A stretch of 20,458 nt of DNA from CAZTZY01 sp964617765 (GTDB lineage Bacteria; Pseudomonadota; Gammaproteobacteria; Pseudomonadales; DT-91), in assembly GCA_964617765.1 (NCBI GenBank), contig CAZTZY010000059.1, positions 1 through 20,458 on the forward strand, written 5' to 3'. The notes beneath the pieces were generated by a model. It searched no databases. It saw only the letters and a program-made list of their open reading frames with translations, and was not told where the DNA came from. This document shows positions 12,001 through 15,578 of this stretch, one piece after another. The position numbers and the translations under genes are program-made. How positions within the stretch are numbered: the stretch's first letter is position 1; each line of letters opens with the position of its first letter.

Positions 12001-12075
12001 ATTCCACATATATTGGCGCAACCCACGCATTTTGGCATAACGTGACTGGAACAGGCGGTAGAGGATTCTAGGCAT
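1..12075 (-). CDS. Giant DUF4347 / RTX-like / metzincin exported protein (3' end beyond window)
   Basis: The frame is open from ATG at 12075 to position 1: 4025 codons with no stop, read triplet by triplet. AAGGAAG sits 8 bases upstream of the ATG. Residues 26-51 are Arg-rich and lead into a LEPR-XLL-like motif (QLENRYLMSAD); there is no classical Sec signal. HHHHDH lies at 96-101. DUF4347 spans about 150-345, with HILSHG (His270) and LLYGCN (Cys313), the His/Cys pair typical of that family and resembling clan CD cysteine peptidases. RTX-like glycine/aspartate stretches occur at about 649-675, 1106-1130 and 2370-2410. Three homologous modules lie at about 2131-2570. A metzincin-like domain (about 2686-2800) has HEVGHLLGFDH at 2779-2789 and a Met-turn at 2795-2796. 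The remainder is acidic and beta-rich. It is probably secreted, perhaps through the adjacent TolC-like channel; substrate and function are unknown. Certain as an ORF, confident on domains, speculative on role. Confidence 0.93.
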   Translation of the reverse strand, partial: MPRILYRLFQSRYAKMRGLRQYMWNRQASTARRRNTYLIEQLENRYLMSADAAPFALSAELLNDELIVQQLVDTGLAKDGRAHDLHLVRQHDKGPHHHHDHSDEGDIEAANEPELQAVLRDEEAVTNGVLAEGAVEGAEASTEEKIQFVQQLNGHQVVVIDRSVEDYQALLATFMGDEATSLEWHTETTSAGNVLVAEWVSAANVNPEAEVTMDAGLDNSVDINQLMPDLPEESNRVTVVLIDSAGDGVQQLSDILAEYDDISALHILSHGAAGLVRLGTATVSSDSLERYRQQLESWGRALKADGDILLYGCNVAQGEVGITFVDRLAGVTEADIAASDDLTGNAFISGDWILEFEIGDVREDLGFASNDPRYMGLLADVPKQDVAVVANTLTITAGQLTGTQIHPTNGAAVVNATATTLDLTAFANAVVTLQEVNAKLQVVIKVGTNPATIIEFESGKELGTLKLDDSASLILKSKLVTLDITAMTDAAVAIGNVGGFFSGTSTANALSTTLKVGSNPQTNNAGVPLSLVNGATKLVGVTLDGGSLGTLDANSAMDLALLFTKGGLIGDVKTDALTTLSVHFLDDIEGRITQVGTTGNDYRLTAEGNKEGVQQAIEVINMEYFGAGKGNSIVHISSVAPATTKVSTGGGDDVIRSDVSKDTMSGGKGDDTYQFLANWGVDAVVEKAAEGSGDALDFSAITADLTINLQRSVSITGSTSNPAAADLGVKVTEGTNVVTSAFVENITPGSGSNTYVVYDHWGYQQAAGLLGSSSTITIGDDTLTEKSTLDLSNITHDLSIELHGDGHVTVTAVDAVTDYTYILDVWGVMDIKAGQGANTYYVMSDTALLGHIIKNDSPADPAAYKNILDYSKFPADTELNISVVAGDELKFASGLNYSNVLTKETQTFSVAAIVADTDLVFELTPTKTTTIKSVDFTDAVATETFLKQLQTALDFMTSGIPALSVSYADGKLTVTSQSIDVTASRIATLKMNSVLGTHVAASYSEAASKHDVLIDSVISVDGRTLLTGGSATFKYAMGSFVADGKLHKNLVVTDASGLGAGEGIGSGFSTGDVLVFTSANDDIDISKSSGSVTVYGNASVNTIVLGSGDNTVIAGAGDDSVSGGRGADTYIFEDNWGHDTIIESGPAASGKFNPLDASDPDMADEDENSLGDHLDFHLVTSAMVHLISGNNYIAGTGADQLATDQATYTGSKRSTGEFLDGTGEWVASNVIDGTNSVIIEDEQFQFIDQITASAGANTFYFGNDWGPSPSRSNNLLEAAAGTIGSGFADMVNRDRTLTIDTSNVTGNALIIDFRNVTEELSFTFEKEDDGSISLTVNKPDNVGLSFMEEMPLIGEGEVERNEIKFTNVDANTIIYGGREANTFTMNKGVDFAGTLIGGEGISFSFPDFTATDFFSLDSVEQNFEAIGDTYALLMDAIVGEFPEMTVRNTLVYEGLGESISDSFNFASLREVNRDDATFLHTVTAEATAGSWTLALDASLATGDVFEVGYEKQIVIKTIKYPITSALKEVTYTGDKTAFAAAIQTALQAVYGAGVTAVLNGDDIDIAGFIPNTGGNTLVFQSPASQKLAGFSGTIQNIQNVTFGYGGTIAIGSNWGTNFDWGALSADKTAFLKQGFDTGRNTFSIEGNIIADALAAAQEKLLGEDSTLSKGLSFVDGLLGGTFGGFLEETFAPSANIFMGLSGGDTYKFSGFFGAAAVVEAPDVLVNGDNLLPEGYDTLDLSDMGSDMTIEIYDPASFNLLDSTKKNAFLNLLGLAAGEADDLFSLGGNLVIIKDESLKDFVENFGLGAYNFDTKWTAVTGNYIVATDIENIILGEGEATIKFIGSGSLQGTITPNDDGALTFDYSEYTGAASINPSAGIDYELVPAIEIIPEFKIGGVTIEAVTWDGISWQFGSASGVEGHRFLGLDQYLEFLGVYTPANFAITGFSNVVDSASNDTFEGTSGDNIFQITTGGIDTVVGGDGDTTTIQWGGVDPASDEEAGDVLIFGGDDGAIVGLSGATGEGTGFNFSQVTEIELVNADADSASFELRFPALPAGITSPTFTLKHHGFSSTTTLNFDSSAATIQTALNEIMALETAGNNYNFYVTTYADPDNAYVNVWSIVFKQDAIQIVDVGPAITGVSPTGLTNDATLYTATITVDGGTAQNISVTGSAAQTYTTLLAELNADTTDATWSIVDGNLVCTSDSNPSAASSLAIADVDLFATLTGFVAINGAVEVPGSQAVDMGAAIAGATATGLSNDTTEYTATVTVDGGTAQDISITGSAAQTYTALIAALNADTTGAIWSIIGGDLVCTSAGNPGLATTIAITDTDLFSTLTNFASILTVVDGTGVALTAGSIKTNASDAVSFTGIELIGGGTGNDILFGNSEDNKFYFNEQDAGEGWGHDIVYGGSGENEIVFGADIDGDVSAVEMDKDAYLVGYDVADSRYYKTLDSLVEEGGFTLLLNVGATVDAGAAVTGVSSTGLTNDATVYTATVAIDGGAAQSISVTGSAAQSYTTLLAELNADTTGAVWSIINGDLVCMSDSSPGAGSSVTIVDTNLFSALTDFVAVDNAFAMLVNETNLTTLQANIENGNIKSVKTSAGTYDAVHAEKVADQLTIYTLETTAGNSTILAYNTAKWSEYEDGKVKASITGDWVGSALDAGMQGLGNVIDPFEVGGIALDPSAVTPGTGVTIVLADTATMLAAVIQDWTDAGYDVSGLGTVNIVIGSLTGKELATAVPATSTITLDANAADAGWYIDATLATDDVPADQVDLYTVLLHEVGHLLGFDHGQEGLMMSTIDVGQRYQLEVDVIRDVTAFTAGLGDLESVADNLNQFILDQILTVNLPFASMNLGDLLPTGSLSFLDELNGSIADYTDTVTAYFTAMQTATVDPSIDGLLSYLRAAGYDAQRSLGGDNQFDVNFDLLSFAPGASIPIDLDAWSIPGLPFDFPIGVSGDYEIPLSGGVFFKLGMGLDSSNAFFISDPSVEANIQIGNAAFDFTEISTAEDAGGTLRSYVEVAGDVSGSYAVNDWLSIVGLVSDVSASAIHAIAYDAGGDVTRIWLEDVLDSNLVIDSASVEFGTETMTAADDLVSIVNAIDSAFVTVSGEFVPADLDDEVTTGVGSLQIDGEVFDVTEIRYNATLDQTTFVLAAAVAGVSESSTAQVRQAFGGSGVGGVDAPIALHLGMFGLDAGKDAFVDFSASMSAGAEGKFKTADFASITSSFSNFYIGFDETPEYALYLPVEMGGVLADLMEGRGYITAFSSDLPDDLSFTQLIYSLPQSLSFSGFEDLLELKSVSLDMILAGLEGIFDDLVGINKEVWVDAADNNAIYEQRYVDVQIGTDDSLALWAMPASTLLTTTTLTSYKQDSFATSFYADDAGTIRSISTWVDKTSGDRYLGYEDAGTLYLYDAETEEAPAVSTTAFAASYTVDSSVDSIMGLNAEGISVELSQYNIGSPASTVWGYEAVDDDGVRHLFAMEEQWVNTGSWLDNQGTFTAGVGTQTDVNGTTLDLVQGVLKSGSLYQNIDIIDQSIADLLGGGGVDFIESLGNAIKDTRAFLTEDSGISDLADYFNEELRTALGLDASFAPLSFGYSNSTFEVGFDLLFEYADSINLSFDIDDLGLGDAFGSLPITANASTDIDFYAFAELTAGFGFDLSDILNPELFLDADSGFTAGVTAEAHDVEMTLGLDAGPIGDIGFIIDEGEIFIGAEFKMGFEEPGEEIDGDIVYDGRIGFGDIADAFDVSGWADVQVDLPMYFPIKALPIGGTTADINQDGIADNVLHFDTGATLSLDDGLAFNGINYLVPEFSMDFDATALLFSVLNDPQIILSGLNGFFKGLDKVADGIGSIELPLIGGDMFDDLADSLYAVKPAVMDVRLPVPTDYVADGVVADGKVSLKNLLQQMIDNGDGVFDVIVNAIREALYEGLKDINDPLFSFVVPVLDQYGNLQYTEDGKIMTKRPQSADDIQLTLSTDGALSFNIMFGGVLVGDKVEETDPDTGEVTNTYIDPYGIPIDFSTGIPGLSLE
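3676..4020 (-). other. Metzincin-like zinc metalloprotease domain of the giant protein
   Basis: Residues about 2686-2800. The zinc motif is HEVGHLLGFDH (His2779, Glu2780, His2783, His2789), followed six residues later by LMMST as the Met-turn. Upstream, DAGWYIDATLATDD and DLYTVLLHEVGH match the layout of matrixin-like domains often buried in giant cadherin/RTX proteins. All three zinc ligands and the general-base Glu are present, so the domain is plausibly active. Confidence 0.85.
4365..4668 (-). repeat. Intragenic repeat module C (residues about 2470-2570)
   Basis: Third module, offset 228 residues from B because an RTX-like island lies between them. Landmarks are TGLTND, YTATVAIDGGAAQ, ISVTGSAAQSYTTLLAELN, WSIINGDLVCMSDS and LFSALTDF. 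It carries Cys2540. Confidence 0.9.
5041..5352 (-). repeat. Intragenic repeat module B (residues about 2242-2345)
   Basis: Directly adjoins module A with a 111-residue offset between equivalent glycines. Landmarks are TGLSND, YTATVTVDGGTAQ, ISITGSAAQTYTALIAALN, WSIIGGDLVCTSAG and DLFSTLTNF. Its single cysteine is Cys2312. Similarity to A is visible at DNA level as well, for example around 5260-5290 against 5590-5620. Confidence 0.9.
5353..5685 (-). repeat. Intragenic repeat module A (residues about 2131-2241)
   Basis: First of three homologous modules, about 111 residues. Shared landmarks are TGLTND, YTATITVDGGTAQ, ISVTGSAAQTYTTLLAELN, WSIVDGNLVCTSDS and DLFATLTGF. It carries one cysteine (Cys2201). 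It is directly followed by module B. Confidence 0.9.
11041..11628 (-). other. DUF4347 domain of the giant protein
   Basis: Residues about 150-345. The domain opens with the VVVIDRSVEDYQALL strand. Next come VTVVLIDSAGDGVQQL, HILSHGAAGLVRLG, GDILLYGCNVAQGE and a closing AASDDLTGN, the order typical of DUF4347. Roughly 45 residues between the first and second strands look like an insertion. His270 and Cys313 are placed like the dyad of caspase/gingipain-type (clan CD) peptidases; proteolytic activity is inferred, not shown. Confidence 0.9.
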
Positions 12076-12096
12076 TTTGATACTTCCTTTGCTCTA

Positions 12097-12116
12097 GTGG
12101 CGAGCATTCCCGCCAC
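12097..12116 (-). promoter_or_regulatory. Hairpin in the leader of the giant gene
   Basis: On the minus strand, GTGGCGGG and CTCGCCAC pair (eight pairs, one of them G-U) around an AATG loop. The structure ends 21 bases before the start codon, just ahead of the ribosome binding site AAGGAAG. It could tune translation or mRNA stability; no known riboswitch class is recognised. Confidence 0.4.
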
Positions 12117-12179
12117 AGTTCAAACGTTTTAAATTATTGGTTTTTGTTGTTTGTCGTAAGCCACTTATATCGCTCTTTC

Positions 12180-12208
12180 CCCTGAAAAATCATTGTGATA
12201 TTTCAGGG
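12180..12208. promoter_or_regulatory. Inverted repeat between the TolC-like gene and the giant gene
   Basis: CCCTGAAA and TTTCAGGG pair perfectly. Inside them, one A-A mismatch is followed by an ATCA/TGAT pairing around a three-base loop. It may be an RNA hairpin or a dyad operator. A T-rich stretch follows only on the plus strand, where no gene precedes it, so it is not a convincing terminator for the minus-strand gene. Confidence 0.4.
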
Positions 12209-12217
12209 TATTTTTCG

Positions 12218-12259
12218 CCGGGGAATTTCCTGTCTGGCACAGCATCAGGAATTCCCCGG
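12218..12259 (-). terminator. Strong hairpin just downstream of the TolC-like gene
   Basis: Left arm 12218-12232 (CCGGGGAATTTCCTG) and right arm 12246-12259 (CAGGAATTCCCCGG) pair over 14 bases with a single bulged T, around a 13-base loop. It starts 11 bases past the stop codon of the minus-strand TolC-like gene. No clear U-tract follows on that strand, so it may act as a partial terminator, attenuator or RNase-stabilising stem between two co-oriented genes. Confidence 0.45.
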
Positions 12260-12270
12260 ATTATTATTTA

Positions 12271-13665
12271 TTATTCAACGCTTTCTACAGCTTCAACGGC
12301 TGGTTTCGCCGGCACATCAGTTAACCAGCCATTCACGGCTGCCAAATCACTTTCTTGCAGATCGCCAGAGGCCTGTCTCAACCTTAATGTATTTAACACA
12401 TAGTCATAACGTGCCTTGGTTAATGCCTGTTGGGCTTGCGATAAATCCTGCTGCACATCCAGCACTTCGAGAATATTGTTTTGGCCGCCGCGATAGCCTG
12501 ATTCCTTGGTTTGCAGCATGCGCTCCTGCGCCTTCACAGATTGCTGAAGAGCCTCAACCTGAATGATGGCCGCACTGATGCGGTGATAGGCATCGTAAGT
12601 CACGCGCTCAACTGAGCGTTGTTTTTCATTAAACTCTTCAAAAACACTATTTTTCTTTTCAGCCGCCTGGCGCACCCGTGAAGACATCAAACCTCCGGAG
12701 TACAGTGGCACATTGATTTGCAGGGCAATGTCCGCAGTATCGACATCACTGCCACCACCAAAAACCGAACCCTCGGTTTCAACATTTTTATTGGTATACA
12801 GCAGATCCACTGTCGGGTAATGCGCCGCGTGTAATGCATTGATCTCCTTTTGGGATTCTTCCATCGAGAAACGCATGGCCGATAGTTCGAGATTATGTTT
12901 CAACGAGGTATTCACCCAATCATCGGCTTTATCGGGTGCCGGCATCTGCAGGGCGATGTCGGTACGTAATCCTGACAAATTCTCGGGGATCATATTGATC
13001 ACCTCACGCAGGGCATATCGGCTATCGGTTAAACGGCTTTGTAATTCCACCTCTTTGCTCAGTGCATTCAGGTAACGGGCACGGGCATCTTCCACATCGA
13101 CCGTTCTGCCAAGACCACTTTTCAGTTTTTTCTCGGCCACGCTCAAGTGCTTGTTCATCGCGGTTTTTTCAGATTGTACGGTTTCCAGTTGGTCGCTGCG
13201 CTCCAGCACGGCAAAGTAGTTTTCAGCCAGCCGTATTAATAAATCCTGGCGGGCCAGGTTATATTCCACTTCTGCCCGGTTGGCGCTGGCTTTCGACTGG
13301 TAAAAACGCTCCCAACGGGCAAAATCGAAAACTGACTGGGTTAATGTGATGCCATAGGAGCGGGTGGGGTATTTATCGGAGCCTGAACCATAAACCACGT
13401 TATCAGAATGATTAATGGTTTGGTCGGTGCTTTTGAACTCTCTCTGATAGGCCAATGTGGGTAAAAGTTGGGCCCGGGTTTGAATGACTCCTTCTTTATT
13501 GGCCAGGAATTTGTGCTCGGCAGCCAGATATTTGGCATCTTTCTCGACTGCGACTTTCCATAAACTTAGCAAGTCATCTGCATAAACCTGCTGGCAGGAT
13601 AACCCTATCGCCAAAATTACAATAACCTGGCGAAAAACTTCCACTTTTTTGGACTGCAAATCCAT
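12271..13665 (-). CDS. TolC-family outer-membrane channel (type I secretion)
   Basis: 464 residues, the usual length for TolC-type outer-membrane efflux proteins. These form trimeric beta-barrel and alpha-barrel conduits for type I secretion or drug efflux. The ATG at 13665 is chosen because AGGAA lies 7 bases upstream and it opens a Sec signal peptide: charged residues, hydrophobic VIVILAIGL, then VYA at 27-29 as the likely cleavage site. The mature part begins DDLLSLWKVAVEKDAKYLAAEH, typical of TolC, and shows long heptad-like helices, the segment YGITLTQSVFDFARW and a C-terminal GGQNNILEVLDVQQDLSQAQ repeat helix. It lies directly upstream of the giant gene on the same strand, which favours an export role. 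No ABC ATPase or membrane-fusion gene is in the window, so those partners must be elsewhere. Family confident, substrate inferred. Confidence 0.92.
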   Translation of the reverse strand: MDLQSKKVEVFRQVIVILAIGLSCQQVYADDLLSLWKVAVEKDAKYLAAEHKFLANKEGVIQTRAQLLPTLAYQREFKSTDQTINHSDNVVYGSGSDKYPTRSYGITLTQSVFDFARWERFYQSKASANRAEVEYNLARQDLLIRLAENYFAVLERSDQLETVQSEKTAMNKHLSVAEKKLKSGLGRTVDVEDARARYLNALSKEVELQSRLTDSRYALREVINMIPENLSGLRTDIALQMPAPDKADDWVNTSLKHNLELSAMRFSMEESQKEINALHAAHYPTVDLLYTNKNVETEGSVFGGGSDVDTADIALQINVPLYSGGLMSSRVRQAAEKKNSVFEEFNEKQRSVERVTYDAYHRISAAIIQVEALQQSVKAQERMLQTKESGYRGGQNNILEVLDVQQDLSQAQQALTKARYDYVLNTLRLRQASGDLQESDLAAVNGWLTDVPAKPAVEAVESVE

Positions 13666-13701
13666 AGTTAATTTCCTTACAAAAAACAATGACGGTCTTG
13701 T

Positions 13702-13729
13702 AATATAGCCCAGGCTCAAAGAAATACAA
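13702..13729 (-). promoter_or_regulatory. Candidate promoter of the TolC-like gene
   Basis: On the minus strand, TATATT (13702-13707, five of six bases of the -10 consensus) is preceded by a 16-base spacer and TTGTAT (13724-13729, three of six for -35). The start codon is about 37 bases downstream of the -10. It may also serve the giant gene by read-through. Confidence 0.4.
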
Positions 13730-13733
13730 TCAC

Positions 13734-13747
13734 TTGATTTACATCAT
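13734..13747. promoter_or_regulatory. FNR/ANR-like palindrome in the divergent promoter region
   Basis: TTGAT-TTAC-ATCAT matches nine of the ten specified bases of the FNR consensus TTGAT-N4-ATCAA. It lies between the divergent TolC-like and SapC-like genes, 19 bases before a perfect TATAAT on the plus strand and just upstream of the proposed TolC-like promoter. Spacing is about 3 bases shorter than a classic class II FNR promoter. Confidence 0.35.
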
Positions 13748-13766
13748 TTACACGCCCACAACGCCC

Positions 13767-13772
13767 TATAAT
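13767..13772 (+). promoter_or_regulatory. Candidate -10 element for the SapC-like gene
   Basis: A perfect TATAAT on the plus strand. The best -35-like hexamer, TTTACA (13747-13752), is only 14 bases away, so the promoter would probably need an activator. The leader to the SapC-like start would be about 215 bases; that leader is AT-rich and shows no other structure I can defend. Confidence 0.35.
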
Positions 13773-13996
13773 TCAAAGCTTATTTTTTGCCCCTGCTTAT
13801 ATTTTCTGGTTATTAATTAGCCCGATAATTCATTGGGTAAGTACACTAAAAATGGCACTGGATTGTTAACCGGCATTGAGGCGAGTTTTTGTTATTTTGG
13901 TTTTAGGCTAGTGAAAACAGGAAGGTTGTGATAGTTTTTCGACCGGTTGCCACTGGTTTGGCATTTTTTCCTCAAATTACAATAGCGAATGGATTT

Positions 13997-14731
13997 ATGA
14001 CTTCAGAAACCCTTTACCAACAACCTGCTGTTTTAAGCCGTCAAAGGCATAAAAACTTGCGTTACACGCCGCAAAAAGATTTAAGTTACACCCAAAGCAT
14101 TAATTCTGTGCCTATTAATGCCATTGAGTTTTCCGCTGCCAGCCGTGAATTGCCTATCATGTTCAGCAAGGATAAAAATGATAATTACATGCCCATCGCC
14201 ATGTTATCACTGGTAAATCAGGGGCATCACTTACTGACCGATAAGGGCACATGGCAGGATGGTGTCTACACTCCAGCCTTTTTACGCCGTTATCCGTTTA
14301 TTCTGTCAGCCAAAGGCGCAGTCTGCATCGATGCCAAAGCACCCCATTTTGCCAATAAAGAAACCGGGAAACCTTTATTAACTGAAACCGGTGAATTCTC
14401 CCCGGTACTAAAAGGCGCTATGGCTTTTTTGAATCGGTATGAAAAACAATCTGAAAAAACCCGTGAATTTGCTGAAGCTTGCAAGCAAGCCGACGTGCTA
14501 AAACCTTGCCCATTCAAGATTCGCCAGGGCAAAAACAAGATTTTAAAGCTCGATAACCTGTTTATGGTCGATGCGGCAAAATTAAACAAGTTACCCGAAG
14601 AAACCGTATTGTTATGGCATAAAAAAGGCTGGCTGGCTTTAGCTTATGCCCATCTCAATTCTCTAGCTTCATTTCAGCGTTTGCTGGAACGTCAAAAAGA
14701 ACATGAAAAGGCTATTGCAGCTGCTCATTAA
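13997..14731 (+). CDS. SapC family protein
   Basis: 244 residues, matching the roughly 250 of the SapC family (PF07277). Recognisable family segments are RHKNLRY (17-23), NSVPINAIEFSAASRELPI (36-54), PIAMLSLVNQGHHLLTDKGTW (66-86, read in two pieces) and YTPAFLRRYPF (91-101). In Campylobacter fetus, SapC is encoded with the type I secretion genes for S-layer proteins; its biochemical role is unclear. No signal peptide or membrane segment is visible. The ATG at 13997 is chosen because homologues start close to the RHKNL block. A GTG at 13928 would add 23 non-conserved residues and has its AGGAAGG only two bases away. It is divergent from the TolC-like gene, fitting a shared export function. Family call confident, function uncertain. 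Confidence 0.85.
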   Translation: MTSETLYQQPAVLSRQRHKNLRYTPQKDLSYTQSINSVPINAIEFSAASRELPIMFSKDKNDNYMPIAMLSLVNQGHHLLTDKGTWQDGVYTPAFLRRYPFILSAKGAVCIDAKAPHFANKETGKPLLTETGEFSPVLKGAMAFLNRYEKQSEKTREFAEACKQADVLKPCPFKIRQGKNKILKLDNLFMVDAAKLNKLPEETVLLWHKKGWLALAYAHLNSLASFQRLLERQKEHEKAIAAAH

Positions 14732-14739
14732 TGTTAAAA

Positions 14740-14759
14740 CCTCCCGGTAAAACGGGAGG
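14740..14759 (+). terminator. Terminator-like hairpin after the SapC-like gene
   Basis: CCTCCCG and CGGGAGG pair perfectly around a GTAAAA loop, eight bases after the stop codon. The downstream sequence is only mildly T-rich (GCTTCCTGCC), so an intrinsic terminator is likely but not textbook. Confidence 0.55.
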
Positions 14760-14812
14760 GCTTCCTGCCTAAACAATACCCTGCCCTTGAAAAAGCAGGA
14801 ACCCTGACAGTC

Positions 14813-14842
14813 TTTACTTCTCTGCTTTCTGCTCTTTATACG
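14813..14842 (+). promoter_or_regulatory. Weak candidate promoter of the arsenosugar-type operon
   Basis: TTTACT (14813-14818) and TATACG (14837-14842) are 18 bases apart and end about 58 bases before the first operon gene. Both hexamers are partial matches, so this is only a candidate. Confidence 0.22.
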
Positions 14843-14900
14843 CTAACATCAATGGATATCGCCGTTTAGATCGGCCAATCTGTAGTGCGTTTAAATCATT

Positions 14901-15575
14901 ATGAGAACCACATTAAAAATTCTGATTGCCATTTTGTTGCTAATTGCGATATTGGCTTTTTATATATCCGGGGGCGCTGACCTGGTTAATCTGGGCGCAA
15001 TTAAAAGCCAGCAACAACACCTAACAGAATTATTCTTGCTCCATCCTTGGGTATTTGGCGGATTATTTTTTCTGGCCTATGTTTTAATCACCGCACTTTC
15101 CTTGCCGGTTGCCACTTTCCTCACTCTGCTCGCCGGTGCCATTTTCGGTTTTGGCAGTGGCTTGCTGTTAGTGTCTTTTGCCAGCACCATAGGAGCTGCA
15201 CTGGCTTTTTTAATGTCACGCTTCGTGCTGCGCGATGTTATACAAAACCGGTATGCCGAAACTTTATCCAGGATCAATGAAGGCTTTCATAAAGAAGGGC
15301 TTTTTTATATTTTTGCCTTGCGGCTGGTTCCGGTATTCCCTTTCTTTCTGGTTAACCTGGTTTTAGGCGTAATGCCTGTTTCACTGCGCCATTTTTACCT
15401 ATTGAGCCAACTGGGTATGCTGCCGGGCACTGCTGTGTATGTGTATGCGGGAACGCAGTTGGGGCAGATCACTAACCTGCGGGATATTACTTCCCCTGAA
15501 CTACTTTTAGCGTTCAGCCTGTTAGGCTTATTCCCTTTGATCACTAAAAAACTCCTCGACACTTTCAGGAAATAA
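14901..15575 (+). CDS. TVP38/TMEM64 family membrane protein
   Basis: 224 residues of integral membrane protein in the SNARE-associated/DedA-like family (PF09335). A first membrane helix at about 5-22 is followed by the family core. The core includes SLPVATFLTLLAGAIFGFG (67-85), a small-residue-rich re-entrant/helix segment, and RLVPVFPFFLVNLVLG (141-156) with the conserved Arg and prolines. DedA-superfamily proteins are implicated in lipid scrambling or transport; the substrate here is unknown. It ends 3 bases before the FAD oxidoreductase gene, so the two are almost certainly co-transcribed; this pairing is common in bacteria. The ribosome binding site is poor. Family confident, role in the arsenic pathway only suggested by position. 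Confidence 0.9.
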   Translation: MRTTLKILIAILLLIAILAFYISGGADLVNLGAIKSQQQHLTELFLLHPWVFGGLFFLAYVLITALSLPVATFLTLLAGAIFGFGSGLLLVSFASTIGAALAFLMSRFVLRDVIQNRYAETLSRINEGFHKEGLFYIFALRLVPVFPFFLVNLVLGVMPVSLRHFYLLSQLGMLPGTAVYVYAGTQLGQITNLRDITSPELLLAFSLLGLFPLITKKLLDTFRK

Positions 15576-15578
15576 AGC

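Noticed and set aside
1..12075. Possibility that the left 12 kb is a decayed gene or non-coding repeat DNA
   Set aside because: Every in-frame triplet from 12075 to 1 was read and no stop occurs; domain signatures are intact, so it is a functional long gene.
12180..12208. Rho-independent terminator reading on the plus strand
   Set aside because: The T-rich tail is on the plus strand, but no plus-strand gene lies upstream, so it is listed only as an inverted repeat.
13594..13605. Lipoprotein signal (Cys24) in the TolC-like protein
   Set aside because: The residues before Cys24 (GLS) do not fit a lipobox, whereas VYA at 27-29 fits signal peptidase I cleavage before the conserved DDLLSLW start.
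13928..13996. GTG start at 13928 for the SapC-like gene
   Set aside because: It adds 23 residues not typical of SapC proteins and its AGGAAGG is only two bases from the GTG; the internal ATG at 13997 fits the family better, though the upstream start cannot be excluded.
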